The notes beneath the pieces are model-generated. The model did not search any database, was not told the DNA's origin, and saw only the letters and a program-made list of their open reading frames with translations. This document shows, piece by piece, positions 9,601 to 17,790 of a DNA stretch of 64,000 nt. The DNA is taken from assembly GCA_044235425.1 (NCBI GenBank), contig JBIIHW010000016.1:1-64000 (forward strand). Direction: 5' to 3'. The DNA is from JBJSXJ01 sp044235425 (GTDB lineage: Bacteria > Planctomycetota > Planctomycetia > Pirellulales > Pirellulaceae). Within the stretch, counting starts at the first letter, position 1, and each line of letters opens with the position of its first letter. The translations under genes and the position numbers were made by a program.

Positions 9601-10412
9601 TCGGTGAGACGTGGCGTGATCATTGCCGCGGCGTTGCGTGTAGCCTGCGGATTGCGAGCCGCTAAGAAGAGCGCATTGACTCGCCCCGGTTGTTCAAGGG
9701 CCCGCTGGAGCGTAGCGGTGGCCACATAGGCGTTCAGCGGAAAACGCTGCGAAGAGCTCAAACTGAATCGTCCCAGGCCGGTTGGTTCAATGATATCGAC
9801 GACACGTAAGTCGGCGAGCGTACGAATCAGATCTGTCTTACGCCCCAACGGACTGTCGGCGGGCACTTGGTTCGACTTTGGTAATCGCAGCAGCACTCGA
9901 TCTCCCACGGCCACGCGGAGCTCATCGGCGAGGGGGCGATTGAGAACAATTTCGTCGTCGCTTGGTAACCGGCTGGGACGCGTCGAATCACTCCCCAGAT
10001 TCCAAAAGTCTTCGTTGGATCCGATCACGAGCACGGAACCAGCTCGCTGCGTGGTCGCTTGTCCCAGCGACTCCACCGTTCCACCAGGCAGGACAATGGC
10101 CGCGGCTTGGTCGACATAAGTTGCAGCAAAATCAGGATGAGTCGCCGACTCCGTCACCAGCTCCTCACGAAAAAAACGATCGGTGATGAGTTGATCGTCG
10201 ATGCGGCCCAGTCGATCGAGCACCAGCCGCTGCAGACTGCCGCGGACGGAATCACCCACGATGAGTGCGCCGGTGAGGACGGCAGTGGCCGCGGCGACTC
10301 CTAGCGCCACGGCACCATGATTTCGCACAAAGTGCAGCAAGCTTCGTCGTAAGAATCGAGACAGCGTGAGCATGAAGTGACTCAGTGGTTCTTCAGACGA
10401 GTTTTCCTTCAT
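6699..10412 (-). CDS. Large FtsX-type ABC transporter permease (LolC/E-MacB superfamily)
   Basis: At 1237 residues this is about three times a LolC permease and looks like a duplicated one, with a first transmembrane segment near residue 30-55, a long periplasmic domain, a first FtsX core around residues 575-720 (FFIIAAALVLVALLYRL, then EQRATEIGVLLALGWP), a second membrane set near 750-860, a second periplasmic region, and a final FtsX core near 1120-1230 with ERRGELALLRALGFERRRL. The two RATEIG/RGELAL loops are the coupling elements to the ATPase. Such permeases move lipoproteins, lipids or peptides out of the inner membrane. The gene overlaps the ATPase gene by 20 bases; an internal ATG at 10373 would instead leave a short gap. 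A Ser/Thr/Ala-rich linker (about 7540-7640) carries an 18-bp imperfect duplication. Confidence 0.85.
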   Translation of the reverse strand: MKENSSEEPLSHFMLTLSRFLRRSLLHFVRNHGAVALGVAAATAVLTGALIVGDSVRGSLQRLVLDRLGRIDDQLITDRFFREELVTESATHPDFAATYVDQAAAIVLPGGTVESLGQATTQRAGSVLVIGSNEDFWNLGSDSTRPSRLPSDDEIVLNRPLADELRVAVGDRVLLRLPKSNQVPADSPLGRKTDLIRTLADLRVVDIIEPTGLGRFSLSSSQRFPLNAYVATATLQRALEQPGRVNALFLAARNPQATRNAAAMITPRLTDLGLSLQSVQQTFREDKAADAETIFDYVQLASERLLLDDDVVRVTQNALRPHEPQPVFTYLANSIAKVGDSRERPVSIPYSMITAVDSNESLGPLRDRDGQAIAELADDEIVLNSWAAEDLQAELGDRIRIAWFAPETTHGESVEVTAEFRLRAIVPVTEPAHGFEGAKKPRFDERPTLANDPDLTPTVKGVTDQDSIDDWDPPFPFDQRRVRPRDDSYWSLYRTTPKAFVSLATGQRLWGSRFGRVTSVRLVPRSGMSPDMMEQFLARKLMFSNVRLGFDIVPVKQRSLAAARGTTPFDALFLSLSFFIIAAALVLVALLYRLSMEQRATEIGVLLALGWPLPRLTRLLASEGIFVALVGGALGVVLGIGYAWLMITGLTTWWVGAIATPFLELHIAARSLLIGYVSGSIVSTMVILFSLWRVRLIPVRQLIAGRLTGGITSAQHRIQTSWFTAAITRGTAVALWLAPLAALGLAVFATRLVAEAQAGAFVASGMLLLGALLVFIWRWFARVTRIDHHRSSAALSGGLWELAARNAGRNPSRSVLTIGLVAAACFLIVAMSAFRLAPTAAGTGGFAWIAQSSQPIFVDLNREEVREELPGDAGRSLEGSTILSLRLQPGEDASCANLYQATQPRVLGVSAAMMKFFDDPAVSGFRFAATASSITTASSITTAESRPTAESASTPSNPWRLLQASAAVATPATDREDQAKAADSSARADTMEPLSSSVIPVILDKNTALYSLHLYGGIGQTFSVTYDGHEPIEFQVVGLLDNSVLQGSLLIDEQRFTKLFPEISGYRYFLIRTAPEREMEVASALEDALSDQGLDATSAPRLLADFLAVQNTYLSTFQSLGALGLLLGTFGLATIQLRNVFERRGELALLRALGFERRRLALLVLAEHLVLLLGGLTVGTVAALVAVLPHRAVGGTQLPVFELTAWLLLILACGLLTGLGAVRATLRAPLLGALRGD

Positions 10413-11061
10413 TGATGGTCATTTGTCGGCCCATCAAAGAAGCCAATTCGGCGCTGTGCGTGACGACGATGAGCGTCATCTTTTCGGCTTGCTGCAACTC
10501 ACCCAGCAAACGGCCCACCCCTTGAGCGTTTGTGCGATCGAGGTTGCCGGTCGGTTCGTCGGCCAACAAAATCGGCGGCCTCAGCAGCAGTGCCCGGGCC
10601 AGCGCCACTCGCTGTCGCTCACCTCCCGACAGTTCAGCCGGTCGATGATGCAGTCGCTCGCGCAACCCCACTCGTGCTAACAAGTCCTGTGCCCGATCTT
10701 GTTGTTCGCGCGTCGGAGCGCGGGACGCCAGCGCAGGGACAAGAACATTTTCCAGTACGGTGAGCTGGGGCAGCAGGTGATGCTCTTGAAAGACAAACCC
10801 AAAGGTGCGATTGCGAAACTGGGCCAGCTCGAGATCGGCAAGTGCAAAGGGATTGCGGCCATCGATGCGCACTTCGCCGGCGGTGGGTTGATCGAGCGTA
10901 CCAAGGATTTGCAGCAATGTACTTTTGCCCGAGCCACTGGGGCCGACAATCGCCACGCTTTGACCGGCTGTCACGTGCAAGTTGACGTCCCGCAGGATCA
11001 CCAGCGGTTCAGCCCGCGTGACATAGTGCTTCGACAGATGTTCGACGTTGAGTTCAGCCAT
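10393..11061 (-). CDS. ABC transporter ATP-binding protein, LolD-like
   Basis: This 222-residue ATPase has Walker A GPSGSGKST near residue 40, a Q-loop FQEHHLLPQLTVLENVLVP, signature LSGGERQRVALARAL, Walker B ILLADEPTGNLD and the switch His in VVTHSAEL. The HHLLPQLT and EPTGNLD patterns place it in the LolD/MacB/FtsE group, which energises FtsX-type permeases at the cytoplasmic face. It overlaps the preceding prenyltransferase-fold gene by 8 bases and the permease by 20 bases, so all are probably translated together. The substrate is unknown; lipoprotein release is the default guess for LolD but not shown here. Confidence 0.92.
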   Translation of the reverse strand: MAELNVEHLSKHYVTRAEPLVILRDVNLHVTAGQSVAIVGPSGSGKSTLLQILGTLDQPTAGEVRIDGRNPFALADLELAQFRNRTFGFVFQEHHLLPQLTVLENVLVPALASRAPTREQQDRAQDLLARVGLRERLHHRPAELSGGERQRVALARALLLRPPILLADEPTGNLDRTNAQGVGRLLGELQQAEKMTLIVVTHSAELASLMGRQMTINEGKLV

Positions 11062-12028
11062 GAGCGTTATCGTAAGGCAGGGCGGAGTCGATCACTAGAG
11101 CGCGACAGCCAAGACCATAAAATGTGTACTCAACGTCACAGGCTGGATCCCAAGCGGCGCCATGAAAACCGCCCCCGGGAAGCTCCAGCGACCGCACGTA
11201 ACGTTCGAATGCCGCCCGATCAATTTCAGTGGTGGCTTGCAAGTCGGCCAGGGTCAGATAGCCGGTGAAACTACTCAAAAGATCCGCGATCGGAATGCGA
11301 GTATTCGCTCGCAGTCCTCCCTCGTCATTCTGCATCTCCACGAGAAAATCGAGCGTCGACTCGCGAATGTCGGGAGTCATTGCCTGGAGCACGCGTAGGG
11401 TACCAATTGCGGCTGCGGTCGGATTCGTCCCCGCTCTTTTCCCGGCCCGAATCTCTCGAAAACCTCCCCCTTCACACTGCTGCGAAAGAATGAATTTCAC
11501 CACCTCGGCTGGTTCCGGAATCGGTCGATCAATCAGCTCCAGACAGATCACGACCAGGAAGGTGTGATAGGTGCTGCTGGCAATTCCCTCGGGGCCTTTT
11601 GCATAACCACCATCGGGTCGCCGAAGTTTTCCCAGCGCGGCCGCAATCGCGTCGGGCCAGTTCGACGGTAATTCAGCGAACAGATCGAGCCCCGCCGCGA
11701 TGCGCAGCAGCGAAGCGGAATAAACCAGCGACAAGAAATCGACGATCGATTCACGGCCGCTCAGGCGCGTCGACAGGAACCGGCAGGCTCGCTCAGCTAC
11801 CGGCCCATAGAGCTCGCCGAGGATGGCCAGCGAGCGCAGTGCAAAGCTGGTGTAGTAGAGATCGCTGCCGCCCTCGCGTCCCGCAAATCCGCCGTCGGGC
11901 TGCTGCAAGTTCCGCAAATAGTCGATGTGTACCTGACGCTCATGATCGGCAAGTTGCCCGAGTCCGGCGGCCAGTCGCAGCGTCATGTCGTCCAGGTAGC
12001 GGGCCATGCGGGCGATTCCTGCTTTCAC
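11054..12028 (-). CDS. Prenyltransferase/terpene-cyclase alpha-barrel repeat protein, zinc site apparently lost
   Basis: The 324-residue protein is built of repeated helix pairs with glycine-rich turns (QQPDGGFAGREGGSD, RRPDGGYAKG, CEGGGFREI, NDEGGLRAN, ELPGGGFHGA), the pattern of protein prenyltransferase beta subunits and squalene-cyclase repeats. Where geranylgeranyltransferase beta has D-x-C and a late YHTC zinc ligand, this protein reads IADLLSSF and VEYTFYG, so the Cys and His ligands appear absent. A prenyltransferase activity is therefore doubtful; a binding or cyclase-like role is possible. The GTG start at 12028 overlaps the preceding stop as GTGA, a clear coupling signal; an ATG at 12007 is the alternative. 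Its place before a LolD-like ATPase is its best functional clue. Confidence 0.72.
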   Translation of the reverse strand: MKAGIARMARYLDDMTLRLAAGLGQLADHERQVHIDYLRNLQQPDGGFAGREGGSDLYYTSFALRSLAILGELYGPVAERACRFLSTRLSGRESIVDFLSLVYSASLLRIAAGLDLFAELPSNWPDAIAAALGKLRRPDGGYAKGPEGIASSTYHTFLVVICLELIDRPIPEPAEVVKFILSQQCEGGGFREIRAGKRAGTNPTAAAIGTLRVLQAMTPDIRESTLDFLVEMQNDEGGLRANTRIPIADLLSSFTGYLTLADLQATTEIDRAAFERYVRSLELPGGGFHGAAWDPACDVEYTFYGLGCRALVIDSALPYDNAHG

Positions 12029-12450
12029 TCGACAAGATAGTCTGACAGTCGAGTGCGAATGGACTCGGGGATGGCAACCGACTGCGGTAACTCACCGGGC
12101 TGAATAAAACAGCAGACTGCCGTCACTCGACCTTCCGCCACCAGCCGATCCTGCTGTTTGAAGCGACATCCGTAGGTGACGCTTTTCTCCCCCAAACGCA
12201 CAACTTGCAGTTCGATCCGCAGCAGCTGCTCGAACGTAACCGGGCCTCGATAATCACACTGAGCCGAGACGCGTGGCCAACTGAGCTTGCCACCCGTAGC
12301 CAGGGGCTGCCATACGCTGAGCCCTAAAGATCGCAGCAGCGCATGCTCCGCCTCTTCCATGCCTAGAAAGTAGGTGGAGAAATGCATCAAGCCCGAGGCA
12401 TCCGTGTCACGGAATTCGACCAAGCGGTCGTAAGTAAAGACACGACTCAT
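12025..12450 (-). CDS. Hotdog-fold acyl-CoA thioesterase (4HBT/YbgC type)
   Basis: From the ATG at 12450 the protein has 141 residues, a normal 4HBT length; a GTG at 12513 would add an Arg/Pro-rich tail that looks untranslated. The VEFRDTDASGLMHFSTYF segment near residue 10-27 holds the catalytic Asp and the long helix of the hotdog fold, as in YbgC and DHNA-CoA hydrolases. It probably hydrolyses an acyl-CoA thioester in the cytoplasm; chain type is unknown. The final TGA forms the GTGA overlap with the prenyltransferase-fold gene, and rpsR lies 85 bases upstream on the same strand. The linkage of thioesterase, prenyltransferase-fold protein and lipid-type ABC exporter hints at lipid or quinone handling. 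Confidence 0.82.
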   Translation of the reverse strand: MSRVFTYDRLVEFRDTDASGLMHFSTYFLGMEEAEHALLRSLGLSVWQPLATGGKLSWPRVSAQCDYRGPVTFEQLLRIELQVVRLGEKSVTYGCRFKQQDRLVAEGRVTAVCCFIQPGELPQSVAIPESIRTRLSDYLVE

Positions 12451-12535
12451 GTGGCGTCGGGCAGGGGATAGAGTCCGGATGGGGCGATGAGCGGCGAACG
12501 TTAGGGAACGCACGGCTCACGCCCAAACGCTCGAA

Positions 12536-12814
12536 CTACTCACCGACATACGGCAACAACGCCATGAATCGAGCGCGCTTAATCGCTCGAGTCACTGCGT
12601 GCTGACTGACGGCCGTGCAACCAGTCTTGCGGCGACTGACAATGCGTCCATGCCGATTGACCAACTTCTTCAGCAATTCGATGTCCTTGTAATCCAAGTA
12701 CATCGGACGTGGACGCTCGCCATCCACGAACAGAGGATCTTTCTTCTTGGTCTTCACACGTGTCTTGGCACGCTTCTTGACCTTCGCGTTCTTTGCCGTC
12801 TTCTTGTTGAACAT
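12536..12814 (-). CDS. rpsR: 30S ribosomal protein S18
   Basis: The 92-residue protein ends with the S18 core: YLDYKDIELLKKLVNRHGRI, then RRKTGCTAVSQHAVTRAIKR and ARFMALLPYV. S18 is in the small-subunit platform and pairs with S6. The 20-25 residue Lys-rich N-terminal stretch (NKKTAKNAKVKKRAKTRVK) is longer than in Escherichia coli S18 (75 residues). No rpsF, ssb or rplI, its usual partners, are near; the gene stands alone at the head of the minus-strand run. Confidence is high. Confidence 0.96.
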   Translation of the reverse strand: MFNKKTAKNAKVKKRAKTRVKTKKKDPLFVDGERPRPMYLDYKDIELLKKLVNRHGRIVSRRKTGCTAVSQHAVTRAIKRARFMALLPYVGE

Positions 12815-13286
12815 GGCACTCGATCAGTCTTTAGTGGGGTGATACACATCCATGGCTGGCAGCCAACTGCCGCCGCGAATCCGTCACGGCGAGTGCCAAA
12901 TTGTATTTAAATTCATAACTTACGCAAGTCGGGAATGGGCCTCCCCGGGCCGCAACAGGTCCGCCTCCGTTGGGATGAAGACCCCAGGATGGCCGCCACA
13001 ACCCTCATGCACCCTACGTCCTGGCAAGCCGTAGCGTTTGCACAACCCCTGCGGGTCACTGGGACCTCGCCGCCCAAGCCGGTCCTGTCGTTTGCTGAAA
13101 CGTTGCCCATGGTGGCTGTCCTATCGATTTTTGCAGTCGTTCGCTTGAACTCTTCACCACTCGCCCACCGGCACCTGTTTCGCCGAAGAGACACTGCCCA
13201 GGATTCGCACCCGCGATTCCGCTCGGGCCCAGCAGGATGCTTAAGTTACCGCGACGGAAGCGCACGGACGCGCAAGGACGCTCGCT
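12815..13286. other. Intergenic region between rpsR and the MORN-repeat gene
   Basis: This 470-base gap separates two divergent genes and should hold the promoters of both. Reading frames in it overlap each other on both strands without recognisable protein features, so I treat them as chance. I see no convincing hairpin with a T-tract, no tRNA and no repeat shared with other parts of the window. Confidence 0.5.
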
Positions 13287-14726
13287 ATGCCCTCACAACG
13301 GTCACTCCGCAGCTACTCGCTCAGCGTGGCCCTCCTGGTTGCGCTCCCGCTAAGCGACTGGATTTTTGCCGTCGCCCCTCGCGTTCCAGATCCTGTGAAC
13401 GGAGTACGACTCTTCCTTGCCCCAAGCACTCTGCACGCCGAGGAGCCGCGGCTGCTCGCACCCCAAGACGCATCACAGCTGGCGACGACCTTCGACAACA
13501 GCGCCGACACTCAGTCCAACTTGCGAACACGTAGCGGGCAGGCCACGGAAACCAGCTCTGCATCCTCCCCGGAGACATCGCTCCCCGCCCCTGTCGCACT
13601 CGCGGACGCGCCGCGCCCGCCGCTACGGCCTCTGGATGTTCGCACCCTGGAGTTAGTCGATCAGGGGCGTTCCCTTGAACAGCCCAACCTCTCGCCGACC
13701 CGAACGATCACCGAACGCTATCCCCAAGGCAGTGTGCGTACGTCGCGGCAAGTCCTCACCAACGCGCTGGGCGACTCGGAGAATCATGGATTATGGCAGT
13801 GGCTAGATACCGCCGGACAGCCGCTCGCTCGAGGCTATTTTTGGCACGGTCAGCGTCAGGGACACTGGCAACGCTGGCTGCAATTCGACGATGCCCCGCT
13901 GCTCAAACAACTCCCTTACCGTGAATTCACACCACCGCTACTCTCGCAAGTTGAATTTCGCGATGACCGCATGCACGGCACCTGGGAGGTGCTCGACGCT
14001 CGCGGTCGACTGGTGAGTTCCATTGAAATGGTCGATGGAGATCGGCATGGTAAAGCCATTTGGTGGTACCCCACCGGTCAGAAAATGCTGGAAATGAACT
14101 ACCTGCAAGGCAGCTTGGATGGTGACCACCTGACCTGGAATTCCGCGGGCGCCCTTATCGGCCAGAAACAGTATCAATTGGGACGAGAGTTGCGTGTGCA
14201 GACCAGGAAGTTTCCCTCCGGTGCCAAACAGATCGACGAAGGAATTGCCCTCCCCAAACTCGTACCCAACGTGCGCGACCACTGGTGGAACATGACGCTC
14301 GCCACCTACCGCACGGAGGGACATACCGCGAAACATGGAATCACGCGGCAGTGGCATGCCAATGGACAACTCTTGATGGAAGGTGAATTCGATCTCGATG
14401 AGCCCGTGGGGATTCATACGTGGTGGCATGAAAACGGCAACAAACTCAGCGTTGGTGAATATCGAATGGGTCGCCGCGAAAGATTATGGACCTGGTGGCA
14501 TCCCAACGGACAAGTCTCGCAGCAAGGTCATTACGATGTTGGCGTAGCGATTGGACAGTGGACCGCATGGTCGCAAGATGGCTCGATCGTCCGCCAGGAC
14601 GAAGCTGACCCCTTCATGCGTTCTGGCAACGCACTCGATCCAATCGTTGTGCCCTCCCTGCGGCAAGCGCTCCGTCCCGTGAAACCGACGCAGCCGCTCG
14701 CCCCGCCGCGGCTGCTTCCCGAGTAG
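13287..14726 (+). CDS. Exported MORN-type repeat protein
   Basis: The 479-residue protein has an N-terminal signal-like segment (SLSVALLVALPLSDWIFAVA), a low-complexity region to about residue 130, then repeats of the MORN_2/YwqK kind. These are seen as HGTWEVLDARGRLVSS, HGKAIWWYPTGQKMLEMNY, KHGITRQWHANGQLLMEGEF, IHTWWHENGNKLSVGEY and LWTWWHPNGQVSQQGHY. Such repeats form beta-hairpin stacks and occur in planctomycete secreted proteins of unknown role. There is no enzyme motif. The stop at 14726 is six bases from the stop of the convergent G8-domain gene, so no separate terminators fit between them. Confidence 0.75.
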   Translation: MPSQRSLRSYSLSVALLVALPLSDWIFAVAPRVPDPVNGVRLFLAPSTLHAEEPRLLAPQDASQLATTFDNSADTQSNLRTRSGQATETSSASSPETSLPAPVALADAPRPPLRPLDVRTLELVDQGRSLEQPNLSPTRTITERYPQGSVRTSRQVLTNALGDSENHGLWQWLDTAGQPLARGYFWHGQRQGHWQRWLQFDDAPLLKQLPYREFTPPLLSQVEFRDDRMHGTWEVLDARGRLVSSIEMVDGDRHGKAIWWYPTGQKMLEMNYLQGSLDGDHLTWNSAGALIGQKQYQLGRELRVQTRKFPSGAKQIDEGIALPKLVPNVRDHWWNMTLATYRTEGHTAKHGITRQWHANGQLLMEGEFDLDEPVGIHTWWHENGNKLSVGEYRMGRRERLWTWWHPNGQVSQQGHYDVGVAIGQWTAWSQDGSIVRQDEADPFMRSGNALDPIVVPSLRQALRPVKPTQPLAPPRLLPE

Positions 14727-14731
14727 GGCGT

Positions 14732-17140
14732 TCAGCGTCGCCTTGCCGCTTGGATTCGATGCGGCTGCGGCTCTCGATTACCCGCCGCGTCTTCCGCATG
14801 AGCGATCAAGCCCGCCTCGCCCGGATCATCCACCACGATCTGCCACGTGGCAAAATTGGGTGAGCGAGCCTCGGCGTCTCGACCGTTCACCACGACTCGC
14901 CGCACGTCTCCGTTGTCTGCGCAGGTACCTTCCACAAGGTAGCGAGGGCCTTGCCGCGTGACATGCGTGATGACCGTGGTGGGCGGCAAGTCGTCGATCG
15001 GAACAGGCACCTGGGGAAACGAAACGTCACTCACCTCGGCCACGCGCGATTCATCGCCCGTCAGCGGTGGATCGGCACGGAAGCGAGCAGGTGCCGCTCG
15101 ATACTCCGGCGAGCGTATGCTCACCACCAGCGCATGACGTCCGGGACCATACCAGTCATGCAGATAGATCGGCACTCCCTTTTCCGTCGACGGCTGCGGG
15201 CGCGGTCCACCGCCCAGATTCACAACCGCCTTCTCCCGAGTGTTATCCATCCAGTTCGCCAATTTCACTCCGCGAAAATGCGATATCGCCGCGCCGGTGG
15301 CGTTGTCATCCGAGATCTGGATCAGTGGCATGCCGCCCGACCGGATGCCGTCCAAGGTCAGGCCATCGACGGTGAGTAAACCGTGCTGCACACTCAAATC
15401 GTCATGCCCGCGATTGAACGGTTCGGTATTCGTTTGACGAATGGTGATGTTGCGATAGTGATGATGATCAAAGTTCGGATGATAAACGCCGTAGTGCGAT
15501 TGAATCGTCATCGTATCGACAAGCACCGAAGGGGCCTGCGGCCGAAAGCCATAATGCACATTCCAGATTTTGGTGTTTCGCAACACAAAGGGATGACGCG
15601 AGTCGGGGCCCACACCGGCGACTCCTTCGCCCAGATTGATGCCATAACGTCCATAGCTGCTGTGCACTTCATTGTCGTCAAATCGCACGAACGGCAGCGT
15701 GCGAATATCAACATTCTCTTCACGTCCGTCCGCCTGCATCACGGGCAACACGGTTTTGAACGAGCTACCGGAAGTCGCCTCATAGCGGAATCCATACTGA
15801 TCACAACCTGCCGCCACGTTACGAGTGAACGTGTTGCGACTATTCGCCCACCAAAATCCGGCGCCGTCGTTGGCGTCAAACGGCAGCACCTGCTTGGGAA
15901 GTCGCTTCCCCGCCCGTGCCTCGATGGCCAAATTCCGATCAAACACGTTGTAGACCTCGGTTCCATCTTCCAAAAAGAAACCATGGCCGACGCTGCGATA
16001 TCCAACATTGTCGCGCACGATGAGGTAATTGGTGCCGTGGATTGTCAACCAGCGGTTGTGACTGTCCCAGATCGAAGCTCCAATCACATAGCTGCCGCGC
16101 ATCGTCGTGCCGACCAAGTGAAAGTGCAGCGAATAGCGACCGAGCGTATCTTTCTTGCCGAGGTGGCGAAACTCGGCATAGCTGATCGAGCCCGCTGACT
16201 CGCGGTGATACATCGTATGGCCGCGTATGCCGTTCGGATCGGCCGACTCCACAATCACGTTGCGACTGAGATTCGCTACTTCACTACGAAATTCGCCTTC
16301 CCCTAAGTGCTCGTAATTCAGCGGCTGGTCAAAGCTCAATTTGTTTTTGTCCGCATCAATCGCGGTGATCGTCCGTGGCTCGCTGCCTCCTTCTTGATGA
16401 TAGAGATGCTGAGTGGCCGTGATGACGATTCGGTCCCCCACGCGCCAGCCCGTTACGGGTTCGGCGAGGGTCACATCGCGAGCACCTTTAGGAACGGTCG
16501 CACCTAGTTTCACCCAGGTGCGGCCGAGCGGTGCTCCATGAAAATCCATGCGGCCACCGCAGCAGACAATCGCCGGACACGACTGCTTGTTCTGACCGGC
16601 GACATAGGTGAGCCGAATGAGAGCTCGCACGTTCGCGGCGACCGGTTGTTCGGGAGTGCCCACGAGAAGAGCCGGTCGAGCCTGTCCGGGCAGAAGGGGT
16701 TCGGCGTGGTCATCACAATCGAAGCCCTCTTCGGCCACGCTGTCGGACGCCTCGATCTTCAGGAGCCCGACATTAAGCCGTGTGTTCTTGTCGGTGGCGA
16801 ATACCAAGCTGCCGGCGACGAACACGGATCGAATCACCGTTTGCTCATCGGCTTCCATGTCATAGTTCACCACGTGGTTGGGTCGAATCTGAACCTTGCA
16901 GCCATGGGCCGGTACCTGTCCGCCCTCCCAGGTTGCTCCCGCCGACCACGGCCCCGATTGAGCACTGCGAACGACCGGTGCATTGTCGGCCAGAGGCTTC
17001 TCCTTCGCGGCACCGACGGCGAATGGATTGCCCAACAGGAGCACCAGGCAGCCAGCGAGCGACACAAGCGCGGTCGGATAAAGGCAACCGCTGGCAGCTG
17101 GGCACCGTGGCGTGACATTGAGCAGGAAGGAGCAAATCAT
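14732..17140 (-). CDS. Exported G8-domain / right-handed beta-helix protein (CEMIP-like)
   Basis: I start at the ATG at 17140, which has GGAG eight bases upstream and opens a signal sequence (PTALVSLAGCLVLLLGNPFA); the longer frame to 17251 adds a polar tail. The 802-residue protein carries a G8 domain at about residues 60-170 (SGPWSAGATWEGGQVPA, then VHVxxG-like RPNHVVNYDM). A long parallel beta-helix follows, with repeated turns such as HLVGTTMRGSYVIGAS, NYLIVRDNVGYRSVGHGFF and LEDGTEVYNVFDRN. This architecture is shared with CEMIP/TMEM2 proteins, which bind or degrade hyaluronan, and with fibrocystin. Acting on an acidic polysaccharide outside the cytoplasm is plausible but not shown. Confidence 0.8.
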   Translation of the reverse strand: MICSFLLNVTPRCPAASGCLYPTALVSLAGCLVLLLGNPFAVGAAKEKPLADNAPVVRSAQSGPWSAGATWEGGQVPAHGCKVQIRPNHVVNYDMEADEQTVIRSVFVAGSLVFATDKNTRLNVGLLKIEASDSVAEEGFDCDDHAEPLLPGQARPALLVGTPEQPVAANVRALIRLTYVAGQNKQSCPAIVCCGGRMDFHGAPLGRTWVKLGATVPKGARDVTLAEPVTGWRVGDRIVITATQHLYHQEGGSEPRTITAIDADKNKLSFDQPLNYEHLGEGEFRSEVANLSRNVIVESADPNGIRGHTMYHRESAGSISYAEFRHLGKKDTLGRYSLHFHLVGTTMRGSYVIGASIWDSHNRWLTIHGTNYLIVRDNVGYRSVGHGFFLEDGTEVYNVFDRNLAIEARAGKRLPKQVLPFDANDGAGFWWANSRNTFTRNVAAGCDQYGFRYEATSGSSFKTVLPVMQADGREENVDIRTLPFVRFDDNEVHSSYGRYGINLGEGVAGVGPDSRHPFVLRNTKIWNVHYGFRPQAPSVLVDTMTIQSHYGVYHPNFDHHHYRNITIRQTNTEPFNRGHDDLSVQHGLLTVDGLTLDGIRSGGMPLIQISDDNATGAAISHFRGVKLANWMDNTREKAVVNLGGGPRPQPSTEKGVPIYLHDWYGPGRHALVVSIRSPEYRAAPARFRADPPLTGDESRVAEVSDVSFPQVPVPIDDLPPTTVITHVTRQGPRYLVEGTCADNGDVRRVVVNGRDAEARSPNFATWQIVVDDPGEAGLIAHAEDAAGNREPQPHRIQAARRR

Positions 17141-17401
17141 GGCTAGCACTCCAGAGTGAACGACAACCGACGCAGAGCTGCAATTGTACGCAGATGAAGA
17201 GTTCAAAGAAAACAGTTTGTGGATCAGATCGAGATCTCTCGACAGACTCAAACCAATCCCTACGATCTAAATGCCAGGCCCGGTGCGTTCCGGGCCTCGT
17301 GGCTTGGGAACCGATCGCCAAAAGCTGCTTTTGTTGCCAAGCGGCGCTGGACTCCTGCGCAACGCATACTAAAACTGCACGAGACAATCACATTTCTGCC
17401 C

Positions 17402-17496
17402 GAGCGGCGCAGCCGTGGCATTCGCTAGCCAGTTGCGTAAGCTTCTGGAAATCTAGCCGAATAAAAACTCCTCCGAAATCGCGGAGCGATGGCATT
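17402..17496 (-). repeat. Dispersed palindromic repeat, copy A
   Basis: Read on the minus strand it runs from arm 1 (AATGCCATCGCTCCGCGATT) through a TTTTTATTCGG middle and a TCCAGAAGCTTACGCAACTGG inner hairpin region to arm 2 (GAATGCCACGGCTGCGCC). The order and spacing match copy C at 25.3 kb. The two arms are similar in inverted order only approximately, so the whole can fold as an imperfect long hairpin. Confidence 0.75.
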
Positions 17497-17558
17497 GAAT
17501 CTGCACTCGTCGAATCTACTATTGTCCAGGGATTCTCCGTGCACTTGCGCTGTAACAC

Positions 17559-17668
17559 CAATACCGCGGCTCTGCCGCTCAAGCTTATCAGGTAAGGATG
17601 ATTCGCGGTGGGCCGAGTGCCAGGCGCTTACGCACCTAGCTATCGAATACCATCGCTCCGCGATTCCG
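17559..17668 (+). repeat. Dispersed palindromic repeat, copy B (arms exchanged)
   Basis: Here arm 2 (AATACCGCGGCTCTGCCGCT) comes first, then a diverged middle, the inner stem CAGGCGCTTACGCACCTAG, and arm 1 (AATACCATCGCTCCGCGATT). Compared with copy C the outer arms have swapped places while the inner stem keeps its position. This suggests that arms recombine or invert between copies. Confidence 0.65.
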
Positions 17669-17790
17669 GAGGAACCCGAGCGATTCTTAAGGCCAACCCT
17701 TTTGTGAAACATTGCGACATGATACCAGCCAGAACTGCCTTCCTACTCAACGACCTAGTCACGACACTTGCCCGCCATTCAGAAACACGA

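Larger units (their letters stand above)
17141..17790. other. Repeat-rich intergenic region
   Basis: This 650-base stretch lies between the 5' end of the G8-domain gene and the 3' end of the TacT-like gene. Short frames on both strands show no protein features. It contains two copies (A and B) of the dispersed palindromic repeat listed separately; the remainder presumably holds the G8 gene promoter near 17150-17300. Confidence 0.6.

Noticed and set aside
12935..13534. 199-residue frame overlapping the MORN gene start
   Set aside because: Composition looks random, it overlaps a gene with a signal peptide, and no motif is seen.
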